In this document: piece after piece, positions 35,412-44,122 of the stretch | Position numbering within the stretch: the first letter of the stretch is position 1 | Layout: every line of letters begins with the position of its first letter | DNA from: Burkholderia ubonensis subsp. mesacidophila | Lineage (GTDB): Bacteria > Pseudomonadota > Gammaproteobacteria > Burkholderiales > Burkholderiaceae | Length of the DNA: 64,000 nt | Direction: 5' to 3' | Assembly (NCBI RefSeq): GCF_002097715.1 | Contig: NZ_CP020737.1 | Coordinates: 248,001 to 312,000 of the forward strand | Position numbers and translations under genes: made by a program | The notes under the pieces: generated by a model | Told to the model about the DNA's origin: nothing | What the model saw: the letters and a program-made list of their open reading frames with translations, nothing else | Database searches by the model: none

Positions 35412-36566
35412 CTAGCCGATCGCCCGCAGGCCTTCGACGACGCGCACCCGCGCCGCGTGCCACGCCGGCACGAGCGCGGCCGCGACGCCGACCGCGAGCG
35501 AGCAGGCGGCCTGCAGCGCGATCGTCTGCGCGGACACGTTGAAGACGGGGAACACGCCGCCTGTCGCCTGCTTGAACAGGTTCGCCGCCGGCGGCATCGC
35601 GAGCATGCCGAGGCTGCCGCCGATCGCGGCGATCACGAGCGATTCGCCGAACACGAGCAGCGCGAGGAACCCGGGGCCGAAGCCGAGCGCCTTGAGCGTC
35701 GCGTATTCGGTCGTGCGCTCGCGCGCGCTCATCGCCATCGCATTGGCCATCACGGCCATGATGATCACGATCACCACGTAGGACACCACGCGGATCGCCG
35801 CGATGATCTGGTTCGACATTGCAACGAAGCCGAGCTGGAACGCCTGCTCGGTTTCGGTGAGGGTCTCGGCGAGCGAATTCTTGAACACGGCGTCGACGTT
35901 GCGGGAGATCGCGGCGGCGTCGTCCGGGTTCGCGATCCCGAACACGTAGACGCCGACCTGGTCGGCCTGTCGCGGCGAGGTCTTGCGCACCCGCTCGTTC
36001 AGATAGTCCCAGTGGAAGATCAGCTGCCGCGTGATCGTCGTTTCGTCGCGTCCGTCCAGGATGCCGCGCACGACGAATTCCCAGGTGCCGGGGTGGATCG
36101 TGCCCTTGATCGGGATCACGTCGCCGACCTTGAAGCCGAACTGGTTCGCGAGCTGCCGCCCGATCAGGCAGCCCTTGCGGTCGCGCTGGTAGTCGGCGCG
36201 CTGCTGCGCGCTCAGGATGAATTCGGGATACAGGTCGAGATAGTTGTCCGACACGGCGAACTGCGCGAAGAAGTTCTTCGGCTCCCGGTAGATGCCGCCG
36301 AACCAGTTGGAGCGGGCGACGATCGTCACGCCGTCGACGCCGCGAATCCGGTTCTCGTAGCTCACCGGCAGCGGAAACACGAGCGAGATCGCGTTGCGCG
36401 TGACGAGCCGCGCGTTGGACGCCGCGGCGGCGCCCGCGTACCACGCGTCCACGACCGTGTGCAGCAAGCCGTACGCCAGCACCGCGATGGTCAGGCCGAG
36501 CACGGTCAGCAGCGTGCGCAGCTTGTGCCGCAGCGCGTTGCGCACGATCAGCTTCAGCACGTACAT
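35412..36566 (-). CDS. ABC exporter permease (MacB/FtsX-like), subunit 1
   Basis: A 384-residue permease and partner of the previous subunit, with the same layout: N-terminal helix [29 protein letters not shown], a periplasmic domain to about 255, and three helices including [33 protein letters not shown]. The tail [16 protein letters not shown] mirrors its paralog. Having two different permeases suggests a heterodimeric gate. The gene lies 21 bases after the ATPase gene. Confidence 0.92.
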   Translation of the reverse strand: MYVLKLIVRNALRHKLRTLLTVLGLTIAVLAYGLLHTVVDAWYAGAAAASNARLVTRNAISLVFPLPVSYENRIRGVDGVTIVARSNWFGGIYREPKNFFAQFAVSDNYLDLYPEFILSAQQRADYQRDRKGCLIGRQLANQFGFKVGDVIPIKGTIHPGTWEFVVRGILDGRDETTITRQLIFHWDYLNERVRKTSPRQADQVGVYVFGIANPDDAAAISRNVDAVFKNSLAETLTETEQAFQLGFVAMSNQIIAAIRVVSYVVIVIIMAVMANAMAMSARERTTEYATLKALGFGPGFLALLVFGESLVIAAIGGSLGMLAMPPAANLFKQATGGVFPVFNVSAQTIALQAACSLAVGVAAALVPAWHAARVRVVEGLRAIG

Positions 36567-36587
36567 CGCGCGACTCCGCGAGCGCGC

Positions 36588-37289
36588 TCAGCGCCCCTGG
36601 CCATTGATCAGCTCTCCTTTTTCCAGATGCACGAGCGCCTTCGCCGCGCCGGCCGCATGCGCGTCGTGGGTCACCATGATGATGGTCTTGCCGAGCTCGG
36701 CGTTCAGCCGCTGCATCAGCGCCAGCACCTCGGAGGCGGACGCGCGGTCGAGGTCGCCGGTCGGCTCGTCGGCGACGATCAGCGCGGGATCGGTGATCAG
36801 CGCGCGCGCGATCGCGACGCGCTGCTGCTGGCCGCCGGATAGCTCCGACGGGTAATGGTCCATCCGGTTCGCGAGGCTCACCATGTCCAGCACCAGCTCG
36901 ACGCGCTCGCGCCGCTCCCGGCGCGGCAGGCGCGTGAGCATCAGCGGCAGCTCGACGTTCTCGAACGCGGTGAGCACCGGCATCAGGTTGTAGAACTGGA
37001 AGATGAAGCCGACGTTGGCGGCGCGCCAGTCGGCCAGCGCCGCTTCCGCCAGCCGCGTGATGTCGAGGCCGCCGACGCGCAGCTCGCCGCTGTCGGGCCG
37101 GTCGATGCCGGCGACCAGGTTGAGCAGCGTGCTCTTGCCGGAGCCCGACGGCCCCATCAGCGCGACGAAATCGCCTTCGCCGATGTCGAGCGTGATGTCG
37201 GTCAAAACCGGCACGGTCTGCACGCCGCGCCGGTACGACTTCGCGACGTGGCTGATCTCGACGAGCGGGGCGGGCAGTGACGCGTTCAC
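36588..37289 (-). CDS. ABC transporter ATPase (MacB/LolD-like)
   Basis: A 233-residue cytoplasmic ATPase. Walker [11 protein letters not shown]-loop [10 protein letters not shown], signature [15 protein letters not shown], Walker [13 protein letters not shown] and H-loop VTHD are all intact. [18 protein letters not shown] is typical of the LolD/MacB branch driving mechanotransmission, not transmembrane transport of bound cargo. The GTG start lies one base after the adaptor stop, so translation is coupled. Confidence 0.96.
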   Translation of the reverse strand: MNASLPAPLVEISHVAKSYRRGVQTVPVLTDITLDIGEGDFVALMGPSGSGKSTLLNLVAGIDRPDSGELRVGGLDITRLAEAALADWRAANVGFIFQFYNLMPVLTAFENVELPLMLTRLPRRERRERVELVLDMVSLANRMDHYPSELSGGQQQRVAIARALITDPALIVADEPTGDLDRASASEVLALMQRLNAELGKTIIMVTHDAHAAGAAKALVHLEKGELINGQGR

Positions 37290-37290
37290 G

Positions 37291-38499
37291 CTATTTCTTC
37301 GCGACGGTCACCTTCGCGCCGTCCTTGAGCTTCGCGCCCGGCGCCAGCACGAGCGTGTCGCCCGGGCGCACGCCGCGGATCGCGACGAGTTCGCCGATCC
37401 GCACGCCGGGCGTCACGGCCGTCTCGCGCACGGCGTCGTCCTTCACGACGAATACCACCTTGCGGCCGTCGCGCTCGACGACCGCGCCGGCCTGCACCGC
37501 CGTCACGGGCTGCTTGTCCTGCGCCGACACGGGCTTCGACAGGAACGCGATCTTCGCGCTCATGTCCGGCAGCACGCGCTCGTCGCGGTCGACGAAGCGC
37601 ACCTTGACCAGCACGGTCGCCTTCGAGCGGTCCACCGTCGGCACGATGCGCGACACTCGGCCGGCGAAGCGCTGGTCCGGCAGCGCATCGAGCAGGATCT
37701 CGCACGGCTGGTCGACGCGAATCCGCGCGATGTTCGATTCCGCGACGTCCGCCTCGACCTCGAGCGTGTCCATGTCGGCGATCGTCACGACCGCACCCTT
37801 GCTGTCCGACGCGGACGAGAACGGCGTGATGTTGTCGCCGACGTTCGCGTGCTTTTCGAGCACGACGCCGTCGAACGGCGCGCGGATCGCGGTCTGGTCG
37901 ACCGCGACCTGCGCGGCCTGTGCATTGGCCTCGGCCGACGCGATCGCGGCCTGGCTGCTGTTGACGGACGCCCGCGCCTTGTTGACGCGCGCGAGATCGG
38001 TGTCGTACTGCGCCGCCGGCACCGCGCCCTTCGGCGCGAGGATTTCGGTGCGATGGAACGCAATTTCGGCGTCCTTCAGTTCGGCCTGCTGCAGCGCCAG
38101 GTTGGCTTGCGCGACCTTGACCTGCGCCAGCGCCTGCCCGAGCGCAGCCGCGACGTCGCGGCTCTCGAGGCGCGCGATCACCTCGCCCTGCTTCACGCGC
38201 GTGCCTTCGAGCACGCCGAGCCATTCGACGCGGCCCTGGGCCTTCGACGCGACCGCGGCCTTGCGCTGCGGCACGACGTAGCCGGTCGCGTTGAGCAGCG
38301 TGTCGTTCTGGAACGGATAGGCGGAGGTCACGGTCGTCGTTTCGACCGTCTGCCGGCCGGTCAGCGCGAAGCCCGCGCCGATGGCTGCTGCGACGACGAG
38401 CGCGATGGCCGCATAGCGGCGCCAGGGGTGCCGTTGCTGGGCAGCCGCGGTGATCGGCGGCCGGTCGATTTTCAACCTGTCCAGATTGTGATCGGGCAA
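37291..38499 (-). CDS. Periplasmic adaptor (membrane fusion) protein of the ABC exporter
   Basis: A 402-residue MFP/HlyD-family adaptor anchored by one N-terminal helix (YAAIALVVAAAIGAGFAL at about 29-46). A lipoyl-like half motif GRVEWLGVLEGTRVKQGEVIARLE precedes a helical hairpin of about 90 residues (ALAQVKVAQANLALQQAEL) and the matching half (APFDGVVLEKHANVGD). A beta-barrel and C-terminal membrane-proximal domain follow. The start is a TTG. It is first in the operon. A TolC-type outer-membrane partner would be needed but is not in the window. Confidence 0.93.
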   Translation of the reverse strand: MPDHNLDRLKIDRPPITAAAQQRHPWRRYAAIALVVAAAIGAGFALTGRQTVETTTVTSAYPFQNDTLLNATGYVVPQRKAAVASKAQGRVEWLGVLEGTRVKQGEVIARLESRDVAAALGQALAQVKVAQANLALQQAELKDAEIAFHRTEILAPKGAVPAAQYDTDLARVNKARASVNSSQAAIASAEANAQAAQVAVDQTAIRAPFDGVVLEKHANVGDNITPFSSASDSKGAVVTIADMDTLEVEADVAESNIARIRVDQPCEILLDALPDQRFAGRVSRIVPTVDRSKATVLVKVRFVDRDERVLPDMSAKIAFLSKPVSAQDKQPVTAVQAGAVVERDGRKVVFVVKDDAVRETAVTPGVRIGELVAIRGVRPGDTLVLAPGAKLKDGAKVTVAKK

Positions 38500-38797
38500 T
38501 TTGGAGCGCCTCGTGGCGGTCGCGGGCCGGTTTCGGGGGAAGGGACGGAAGCCGAGCCAGTATAGCGTCGTATCGGGGGGCGGCGACGGGCGCTTCTTGT
38601 GCGGCGGGCGTGGTGCGTCAGGGAAAGCCCGGATGCTGCAAGCGGCCTGTCAACTCGCCGCGACGGCGGCGCGTTATGCAGCCAGTGCGTCAGCATTCGT
38701 CGCGCCGGCACGGCCGGCGCGGCTGGCGCTCCGATGCGGATGCCTCGCATCTTTCCAGACCGGTTCGTTTGATTTTTTCCCTGACAGAGGAAGAACA

Positions 38798-39031
38798 ATG
38801 AAGAAGACGCTCGCTTCGATCATGACCGCAGCATTCGCACTCGCATCGGTTTCGGCATTCGCACAGGCTTCGGCGCCGGCTGCCGAAGCGCCGGCCGCCG
38901 CATCGGCGCCGATGAAGAAGGATCACACCAAGCCGAAGCACCAGCTGAAGCAGCACGGCTCGGCGAAGGGCAAGGCGAAGGCCGAGGCGGCATCCGCCGC
39001 CGGTACGAACGATAAGGGCACGCAAAACTGA
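38798..39031 (+). CDS. Small secreted Ala/Lys-rich protein
   Basis: A 77-residue protein with a clear signal peptide (MKKTLASIMTAAFALASVSAFA|QASAPAAEAP). The mature part is only about 55 residues: an Ala/Pro/Glu stretch and then a Lys/His-rich basic segment (KKDHTKPKHQLKQHGSAKGKAKAE). There is no recognisable fold. Similar acid-inducible or cationic periplasmic small proteins are known in proteobacteria, but no family can be assigned. ATG 38798 follows AGAGGAAG. Two hairpins follow, so it is a single-gene unit. The 298 bp upstream (38500-38797) holds no other gene. Confidence 0.8.
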   Translation: MKKTLASIMTAAFALASVSAFAQASAPAAEAPAAASAPMKKDHTKPKHQLKQHGSAKGKAKAEAASAAGTNDKGTQN

Positions 39032-39070
39032 TGGGCCTGCCCGGGGCCGGTTCATCCGGCTCCGGACGTC

Positions 39071-39103
39071 TCAACCCCCGCCTGTTTCGGCATGCGGGGT
39101 TGA
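39071..39103. other. Hairpin after the small secreted protein gene
   Basis: TCAACCCCCGC / GCGGGGTTGA with a 12-base loop and a one-base bulge, 40 bases after the stop. It has no T-run; the next hairpin probably provides termination. Confidence 0.5.
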
Positions 39104-39120
39104 ATGACAGGATCAACGCG

Positions 39121-39162
39121 ATCCCCACGCAGCGGACTGCGCTGCGTGGGGATTGTTCTTTT
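39121..39162. terminator. Terminator between the small secreted protein gene and the Mut7-C gene
   Basis: ATCCCCACGCAGC (39121-39133) pairs with GCTGCGTGGGGAT (39141-39153), followed by TGTTCTTTT on the plus strand. The flanking genes converge here. Confidence 0.75.
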
Positions 39163-39905
39163 CAGGCTCCGGGTGCGACCGCGCGCATCGCGTCGACGAC
39201 CGTGCGCATGCGCCGCCAGTGCGAGCCCTCCCAGAACACGCGCTGGCACACGTCGCAGGCGGCAAAGCGCCGGTGGCGCTGCCGCACGCCGTCCGGCACG
39301 CGCAGGGCCGCGTCTTCGGCGCTCAGCGGATGCAGCGGCGCGTTGCAGCGCAGGCACAGGCGGAACGGCCGCATGTGCGGCGCCAGATCGAGCCGCGCGA
39401 ACAGCTCGCGCAGTTGCGCGGCCGGCTGCAGCGCATGCAGGTAGCAGCCGCGCGCGACCGCGCGCCGCTTGAGCAGCTCGCGATCGCGGGTGAGGACGAT
39501 ACGGCCGTCCTGCGCGGCGAGCACGGCGATCTCGTCGTCGCTGAAATGATTGTCGTAGCAGGTATCGAAGCCGGCGAGGCGAAGCAGCTGCGCGAGGCCG
39601 CCGAGGTGCGCGTCGGCGACGAAGCGCCAGTCCGGCGGCGCCGGCACGCGGGCGCCGTCCGCCTGTTGCGGCGCGCGTTCCGGGTAGACGTCGACACGGT
39701 CGCCGTCCGCGAGCCGCTGGTCGAACGGCACAGGTGAGCCGTTCACGCACAGCCGCCCGACTTCCGTATGCGGCACGCCGAGCGCCTCGACCATGTGCTT
39801 GACGCTCGCCGCGCTGCCGCACGCGCGGGCGAACGCGCGGTCGCGCAGCGTTCGCGCAAGGAACGCGTTCAGTTCGCCGTGGAAACGGAAGGTCGCGGTC
39901 GCCAT
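39162..39905 (-). CDS. Mut7-C RNase domain protein with ubiquitin-like N-terminus
   Basis: A 247-residue two-domain protein. Residues 1-80 look like the beta-grasp (Mut7-C ubiquitin) domain (TFRFHGELNAFLARTLRDR, then VNGSPVPFDQRLADGDRVDVYP). Residues about 90-247 are the Mut7-C PIN-like RNase domain: RFVADAHLGGLAQLLRLAGFDT with the early Asp, DDEIAVLAAQDGRIVLTRDRELL with the second acidic cluster, and a zinc ribbon CLRCN...CDVCQRVFW. Predicted RNase of unknown target. ATG 39905 is the natural start. It is divergent from the dehydrogenase-like gene, 96 bp apart. Confidence 0.88.
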   Translation of the reverse strand: MATATFRFHGELNAFLARTLRDRAFARACGSAASVKHMVEALGVPHTEVGRLCVNGSPVPFDQRLADGDRVDVYPERAPQQADGARVPAPPDWRFVADAHLGGLAQLLRLAGFDTCYDNHFSDDEIAVLAAQDGRIVLTRDRELLKRRAVARGCYLHALQPAAQLRELFARLDLAPHMRPFRLCLRCNAPLHPLSAEDAALRVPDGVRQRHRRFAACDVCQRVFWEGSHWRRMRTVVDAMRAVAPGA

Positions 39906-40001
39906 GCGCGCAGTATCGCATTGCGCGGGCGGCGGCGCTGCCTGCAGGTTGCACACGAATGTGTTTAACTCGCGGCTTCACTTTTGTCGAAGGAGCGTGC
40001 G

Positions 40002-40871
40002 ATGGATCTCGGATTTATCGGGCTGGGCGAAATGGGGCAGGCGATCGCGACGAACCTGCTGAAGGCGGGGCACCAGGTGCGGGTCTGGAACCGTTCGCGC
40101 GAGCGGACCGAGCCGCTCGTCGCGCTCGGCGCGCAGGCGGTCGACACGCCGGCCGACGCGTTCCGCGGCGACGCCGTGTTCTCGATGCTCGCCGACGATG
40201 CCGCCGCGCGCGGGATCTTCGACGATGCGCTGCTCGCGCAGGCGCCGCGCGGCCTGATCCACGTCAACATGGCGACGCTTTCCGTCGCGCTCGCCGAGTC
40301 GCTCGCGCACGCGCATGCGTCGCGCGGCATCGACTACGTCGCCGCGCCCGTGATGGGGCGGCCGGACGTCGCGGCGGCGGCGCGCCTGACGATCATGGCG
40401 GCCGGCCCGGCGGAAGCGATCGACCGGATGCAGCCGCTGTTCGACGCGATCGGCCAGAAGACCTGGCGGCTCGGCTCGCTGCCGCAGCACGCGAACGTCG
40501 CGAAGCTCGCCGCGAATTTCACGCTGGCGTCGGCGATCGAGACGCTCGGCGAGGCGTCCGCGCTGCTCGCCGGGCACGGCGTCGCGATGCGCGATTTCCT
40601 CGACGTGATCACCCACAGCGTGTTCCCGGGGCCCGTGTACGAAGGCTACGGCGCGATGATCGCCGAGCGGCGCTACGAGCCGGCGCGCTTCAAGGCGCGC
40701 CTCGGGCTGAAGGATGTCCGGCTGGCGCTCGAGGCGGGCGACGCGGTGTCGGTGCCGCTGCCGCTTGCGAGCCTCGTGCGCGACAACCTGCTCGATGCGC
40801 TCGCGCACGGCGGCGGCGAGCTGGACTTCGCGGTGCTCGGCGAGGTCGCGTCGCGCCGCGCGGGCCGCTGA
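40002..40871 (+). CDS. NAD(P)-dependent beta-hydroxyacid dehydrogenase family protein
   Basis: A 289-residue enzyme of the 3-hydroxyisobutyrate dehydrogenase/glyoxylate-reductase/imine-reductase group. The Rossmann loop is GFIGLGEMGQAIATNLLKAGH. VWNRSRER after strand 2 has an Arg that suggests NADPH. The substrate motif region is DYVAAPVMGRPDVA, and the catalytic Lys lies in NVAKLAANF. ATG 40002 follows AAGGAG. MGRPDVA in place of the classical SGG suggests a non-standard substrate, as in glyoxylate/succinic semialdehyde or imine reductases. Exact reaction unknown. Confidence 0.92.
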   Translation: MDLGFIGLGEMGQAIATNLLKAGHQVRVWNRSRERTEPLVALGAQAVDTPADAFRGDAVFSMLADDAAARGIFDDALLAQAPRGLIHVNMATLSVALAESLAHAHASRGIDYVAAPVMGRPDVAAAARLTIMAAGPAEAIDRMQPLFDAIGQKTWRLGSLPQHANVAKLAANFTLASAIETLGEASALLAGHGVAMRDFLDVITHSVFPGPVYEGYGAMIAERRYEPARFKARLGLKDVRLALEAGDAVSVPLPLASLVRDNLLDALAHGGGELDFAVLGEVASRRAGR

Positions 40872-40946
40872 AGCGGGCGGCGCGGGACAAACCCGTGCCG
40901 CAGGCGGCATAATCGTCGCTTCGTTTTCCTTCACGCAGGGGCGGCA

Positions 40947-41588
40947 ATGAGCTTGCATACGTGGTGGCTTTTCGTGGCGACGGTGTTCGTCGTGTCGGCG
41001 ATTCCCGGTCCGAACATGTTGCTCGTGATGACGCACGGCGCGCGACATGGCCTGCGGCGCTCGTCGGCGACGATGGCTGGCTGCCTGAGCGCGCTGGTGC
41101 TGATGCTGTCGGTGTCGGCGGCCGGGCTCGGCGTGTTCCTCGAGGCGTGGCCGGCGATGTTCAACGCGCTGCGCTACGCCGGCGCCGCGTACCTGATCTA
41201 CCTCGGCGTGAAGGCGTGGCGCGCGCGCGTCGATGGCGACACGCCGGGCGCCGACGTCGAGCCGGTGGCCCGCCAGGCCGTGCCGGCGTCGCGCTGGGTG
41301 CTGTTCCGCAACGGCTTCCTGGTCGCGGGCAGCAATCCGAAGGCGATCCTTTTCGCCGCCGCGCTGCTGCCGCAGTTCATCAACGCGTCCGCGCCGACGC
41401 TGCCGCAGTTCGGCGTGCTGGTCGTCACATTCGCGGTGATCGAGGTGAGCTGGTATCTCGTCTATGCGTCGTTCGGCACGCGCATCGGCGCGACGCTGAA
41501 GAGCCAGAACGTCGCGAAGGCGTTCAACCGGATGACGGGCGGCCTGTTCGTCGGCTTCGGCGCGATGATGGCGCTGGTGCGGCACTGA
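40947..41588 (+). CDS. LysE/RhtB family amino-acid exporter
   Basis: A 213-residue membrane protein with about six helices. Family signature near the N-terminus: FVVSAIPGPNMLLVMTHGARHGLRR. The GAAYLIYLGVKAWRA helix and FRNGFLVAGSNPKAILFAAALLPQFI are also characteristic. It exports amino acids such as Lys/Arg, Thr or homoserine; the substrate cannot be told. It lies 75 bases after the dehydrogenase gene and may share its transcript. A terminator follows. Confidence 0.93.
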   Translation: MSLHTWWLFVATVFVVSAIPGPNMLLVMTHGARHGLRRSSATMAGCLSALVLMLSVSAAGLGVFLEAWPAMFNALRYAGAAYLIYLGVKAWRARVDGDTPGADVEPVARQAVPASRWVLFRNGFLVAGSNPKAILFAAALLPQFINASAPTLPQFGVLVVTFAVIEVSWYLVYASFGTRIGATLKSQNVAKAFNRMTGGLFVGFGAMMALVRH

Positions 41589-41616
41589 TTCCGGCGGTTT
41601 CCGGTCAGTCCGGCCC

Positions 41617-41655
41617 GACGCCCCGTCCTCGTTCGAGGGCGGGGCGTTCGTCTTT
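41617..41655 (+). terminator. Terminator after the LysE-family gene
   Basis: ACGCCCCGTCCTCG / CGAGGGCGGGGCGT with a TT loop and one G:T pair, then TCGTCTTT. It lies between convergent genes. Confidence 0.75.
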
Positions 41656-42941
41656 CAGGGGCGTGCGCCGGGCACGGCCGCCGCGCCGGGGCGGCGCCCG
41701 GCCACGAGCCCGAACGCGCCGGCAGCGCCGGTGAACACCAGCGCGACGCCGCACACCGCGGGCCAGCCGGCCCACGCCCACGCGCTGCCCGCGAGCACCG
41801 CACCGAGCGCGCCGCCGACGAAGAACGATCCGACGAACAGCCCGTTCAGACGCCCGCGCGCGGCCGGATTCAGCAGATTGATCGCGCGCCGGCCGAGCGT
41901 CTGGTCGGTGACCACGCCCGCGTCGAGCAGCGCCGCGCCGGCCGCCAGCAGCACGAGCGCCGCGCCGCGATGCGCGTGCGTGTCGAAACCGAACCATCCC
42001 GCCCCCGCGACACCGATCGCGACGAGCGCCGCCAGCATCGCGGCGTGCGCGAGCCGCAGCGCGGCGGGGCCGTGGCCGCGGTCGCCGGCCCGGCCGGCGA
42101 ATGGGGTCGCGATCACGCCGCTCGCGCCGGCGAACGCGAACAGCGCGATCCCGTGCAGCCCGAATTCGAACGGCGGCTGCGCGAGCCGCAGCCCGATCGC
42201 GGTCCAGAACGCGCTGAACGCGGCCATCACGAGCGCGGCGGACAGCGCGTGCCGGCGCAGCACCGGCTCGTCGGCGAGCAGGCGCCCCATCGACGCGAGC
42301 AGCGCGCGGTAGCCGGCCGTCGCATGCGGCCGGCGCGCGGGCAGCCGGAAGGCGAGCACGGCGGCGATGGCCGCGTCGGCGGCCGCGGCGACACCGTAGA
42401 ACGCGCGCCAGCCGAACGATCCGGCGATCAGGCTCGCGAGCGGCCGCGACAGCAGGATGCCGAGCATCAGCCCGCTCATCACGTTGCCGACCGCGCGGCC
42501 GCGCTGCGCATCGGGCGCCATCGACGCGGCCATCGGCACCAGCATCTGGATCACGCTCGACGCGGCGCCGGCCGCGAGCGTCGCGAGCAGGAACACCGTG
42601 CTCGAGCGTGTGAGCGCGGGCAGCGCGAGCATCGCCGCGCACGCGGCGAGCGTCGTCACGATCAGCCGGCGATTTTCCAGCAGGTCGACGAGCGGCACGA
42701 GCAGCACGAGTCCGGCCGCATAGCCGAGCTGCGGCAGCATCGCGACGAGGCCGGCGAGGCGCGGCGGCAGGCGCAGCTCGGCGCTGATCGGGCCGGTCAA
42801 CGGCTGTGCGGCGAACAGGTCGACGACGATCACGCCGACCGTCGCGGCGAAGAACAGCGTCATGCCCGCGCTCAATTCGGGCGTTGCGCCGCCGGATGCG
42901 CGCGGCGCGGCAACAGGGCAGAAGTCGGCAGGGCGAGTCAT
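41655..42941 (-). CDS. MFS transporter (YnfM/DHA1-like efflux)
   Basis: A 428-residue 12-helix major facilitator. Helix 1 region FFAATVGVIVVDLFAAQPLTGPISAELRLPPRLAGLVAMLPQLGYAAGL is typical of the NNP/YnfM arabinose-efflux-like group, followed by LVDLLENRRLI. QMLVPMAASMAPDAQRGRAVGNVMSGLMLGILLSRPL is the motif C region found in drug/metabolite:H+ antiporters. It is divergent from a LysR gene whose operator-like repeats lie in the 94-bp gap, so expression is probably inducible by a LysR ligand. Substrate unknown. Confidence 0.92.
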   Translation of the reverse strand: MTRPADFCPVAAPRASGGATPELSAGMTLFFAATVGVIVVDLFAAQPLTGPISAELRLPPRLAGLVAMLPQLGYAAGLVLLVPLVDLLENRRLIVTTLAACAAMLALPALTRSSTVFLLATLAAGAASSVIQMLVPMAASMAPDAQRGRAVGNVMSGLMLGILLSRPLASLIAGSFGWRAFYGVAAAADAAIAAVLAFRLPARRPHATAGYRALLASMGRLLADEPVLRRHALSAALVMAAFSAFWTAIGLRLAQPPFEFGLHGIALFAFAGASGVIATPFAGRAGDRGHGPAALRLAHAAMLAALVAIGVAGAGWFGFDTHAHRGAALVLLAAGAALLDAGVVTDQTLGRRAINLLNPAARGRLNGLFVGSFFVGGALGAVLAGSAWAWAGWPAVCGVALVFTGAAGAFGLVAGRRPGAAAVPGARP

Positions 42942-42989
42942 CGTGAGGCTGTCGAGGAGTGGAAAGTCCCCATCGTAGGTGGCCGACGG

Positions 42990-43028
42990 TTATGCGACAA
43001 TTGAAATATGTCTAACATGATTATGCGA
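42990..43028. promoter_or_regulatory. Operator-like repeats between the MFS and LysR genes
   Basis: The octamer TTATGCGA occurs at 42990-42997 and again at 43021-43028, exactly 31 bp apart (about three helical turns). Between them lies GACA-N9-TGTC (42996-43012), a partial dyad of the kind LysR regulators bind (T-N11-A type). These lie within the divergent promoter gap, so binding by the LysR protein encoded at 43036 is likely but unproven. Confidence 0.5.
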
Positions 43029-43035
43029 GTTTGTT

Positions 43036-43962
43036 TTGAATACGCGCGATCTGCAGGCATTCGTCGCGGTGGTCGACAGCGGCTCGATGGTGGCCGCCGC
43101 CGCGAAGCTCCATCTGACGCAGCCGGGTCTCACGCGGCGCGTGCAGAACCTCGAAACCCTGCTCGGCGTGCCGCTGCTCGAACGGCAGAGCAAGCCGCTG
43201 AAGCCGACTGCCGCCGGGCGTGAGGTCTACACGCTCGCGCGCAACGTGCTGGGCGCGGTGGACGAACTGATGGCGGTCGGCGCGCCGGACAGCGAACCGT
43301 CCGGCGAGCTGCGCATCGGCGTGCCGCCGTTCCTGTCGGAGCTGGCGCTCGAGCGGCCGGTCGACCGGTTGCGCGACGCGTTCCTGCACCTGACGCTGCG
43401 CGTCACCGCGGGCTGGTCGCCGGCGCTCGTGCAGGCTGTTGAACGGGGCGCGCTCGACGCGGCGGCGGTGATGGTGCCGGTGAGCGCGGTGTTGCCGGAC
43501 GCGCTGACGAAGACGCTGCTCGGCACGCAACCGGCCGTGCTGGTCGCGGCGCGCGACTACCCGCTGCCCGACGGGCCGCTGACGCTCGATGCGCTGTCGC
43601 ATTGTCCGTGGGTGCTGAGCCAGGACGGCTGCGGGATGCGCTCGGCGCTGAGCCGCGCGTTCGGCGCGGCGGGGCTGCCGTTCAACGTCGCGGTCGAGGC
43701 ATTCGGGTCGGATCTGCAGCTGTCGCTGGTCGCGCGCGGCGCGGGGATCGGCATCGCGTCGCCGGCGGCGCTCGCACGCAGCACGCATCGCGATGCACTG
43801 CGGGTGGTCAGCACGTCCGGGCTGGAAACGCGGATCAACATCTGGCTCGTGCACGGCGCGCTGCCGGGCCGCCTGCAGCGGCCGGTCACGCTGCTGCGGG
43901 ATGCGCTGGCCGAGGTGCTGGCGCAGGAAAAGCTGATGGGGTCAGAAGAGGTGGCCGGTTAG
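43036..43962 (+). CDS. LysR-family transcriptional regulator
   Basis: A 308-residue LTTR. The DNA-binding helix reads NTRDLQAFVAVVDSGSMVAAAAKLHLTQPGLTRRVQNLE, with LGVPLLERQSKPLKPTAAG after it, then an effector-binding domain with GELRIGVPPFLSE. The start codon is TTG (43036); no better in-frame start is present. It is divergent from the MFS exporter gene, the classic LysR-target arrangement, which makes that transporter its likely target. Confidence 0.93.
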   Translation: MNTRDLQAFVAVVDSGSMVAAAAKLHLTQPGLTRRVQNLETLLGVPLLERQSKPLKPTAAGREVYTLARNVLGAVDELMAVGAPDSEPSGELRIGVPPFLSELALERPVDRLRDAFLHLTLRVTAGWSPALVQAVERGALDAAAVMVPVSAVLPDALTKTLLGTQPAVLVAARDYPLPDGPLTLDALSHCPWVLSQDGCGMRSALSRAFGAAGLPFNVAVEAFGSDLQLSLVARGAGIGIASPAALARSTHRDALRVVSTSGLETRINIWLVHGALPGRLQRPVTLLRDALAEVLAQEKLMGSEEVAG

Positions 43963-44072
43963 AGCCCGCATTCGAGGGAAAATCCTGATTTTCTCAACGG
44001 AAATGTTGCGTTGCGGAAACTGATTCGCTATAGTTACACCTGTCTCCTCCATGTCTCCTCTGATATGGATTC

Positions 44073-44100
44073 AGCCCGCCTCTTAGGCGGGCTTTTTTTC
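44073..44100. terminator. Rho-independent terminator between the LysR and ompW genes
   Basis: Stem AGCCCGCC / GGCGGGCT around TCTTA, then seven T on the plus strand. It is oriented to end the LysR transcript. Confidence 0.85.
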
Positions 44101-44122
44101 GTCCGTATCTTTCCGATCAGTC

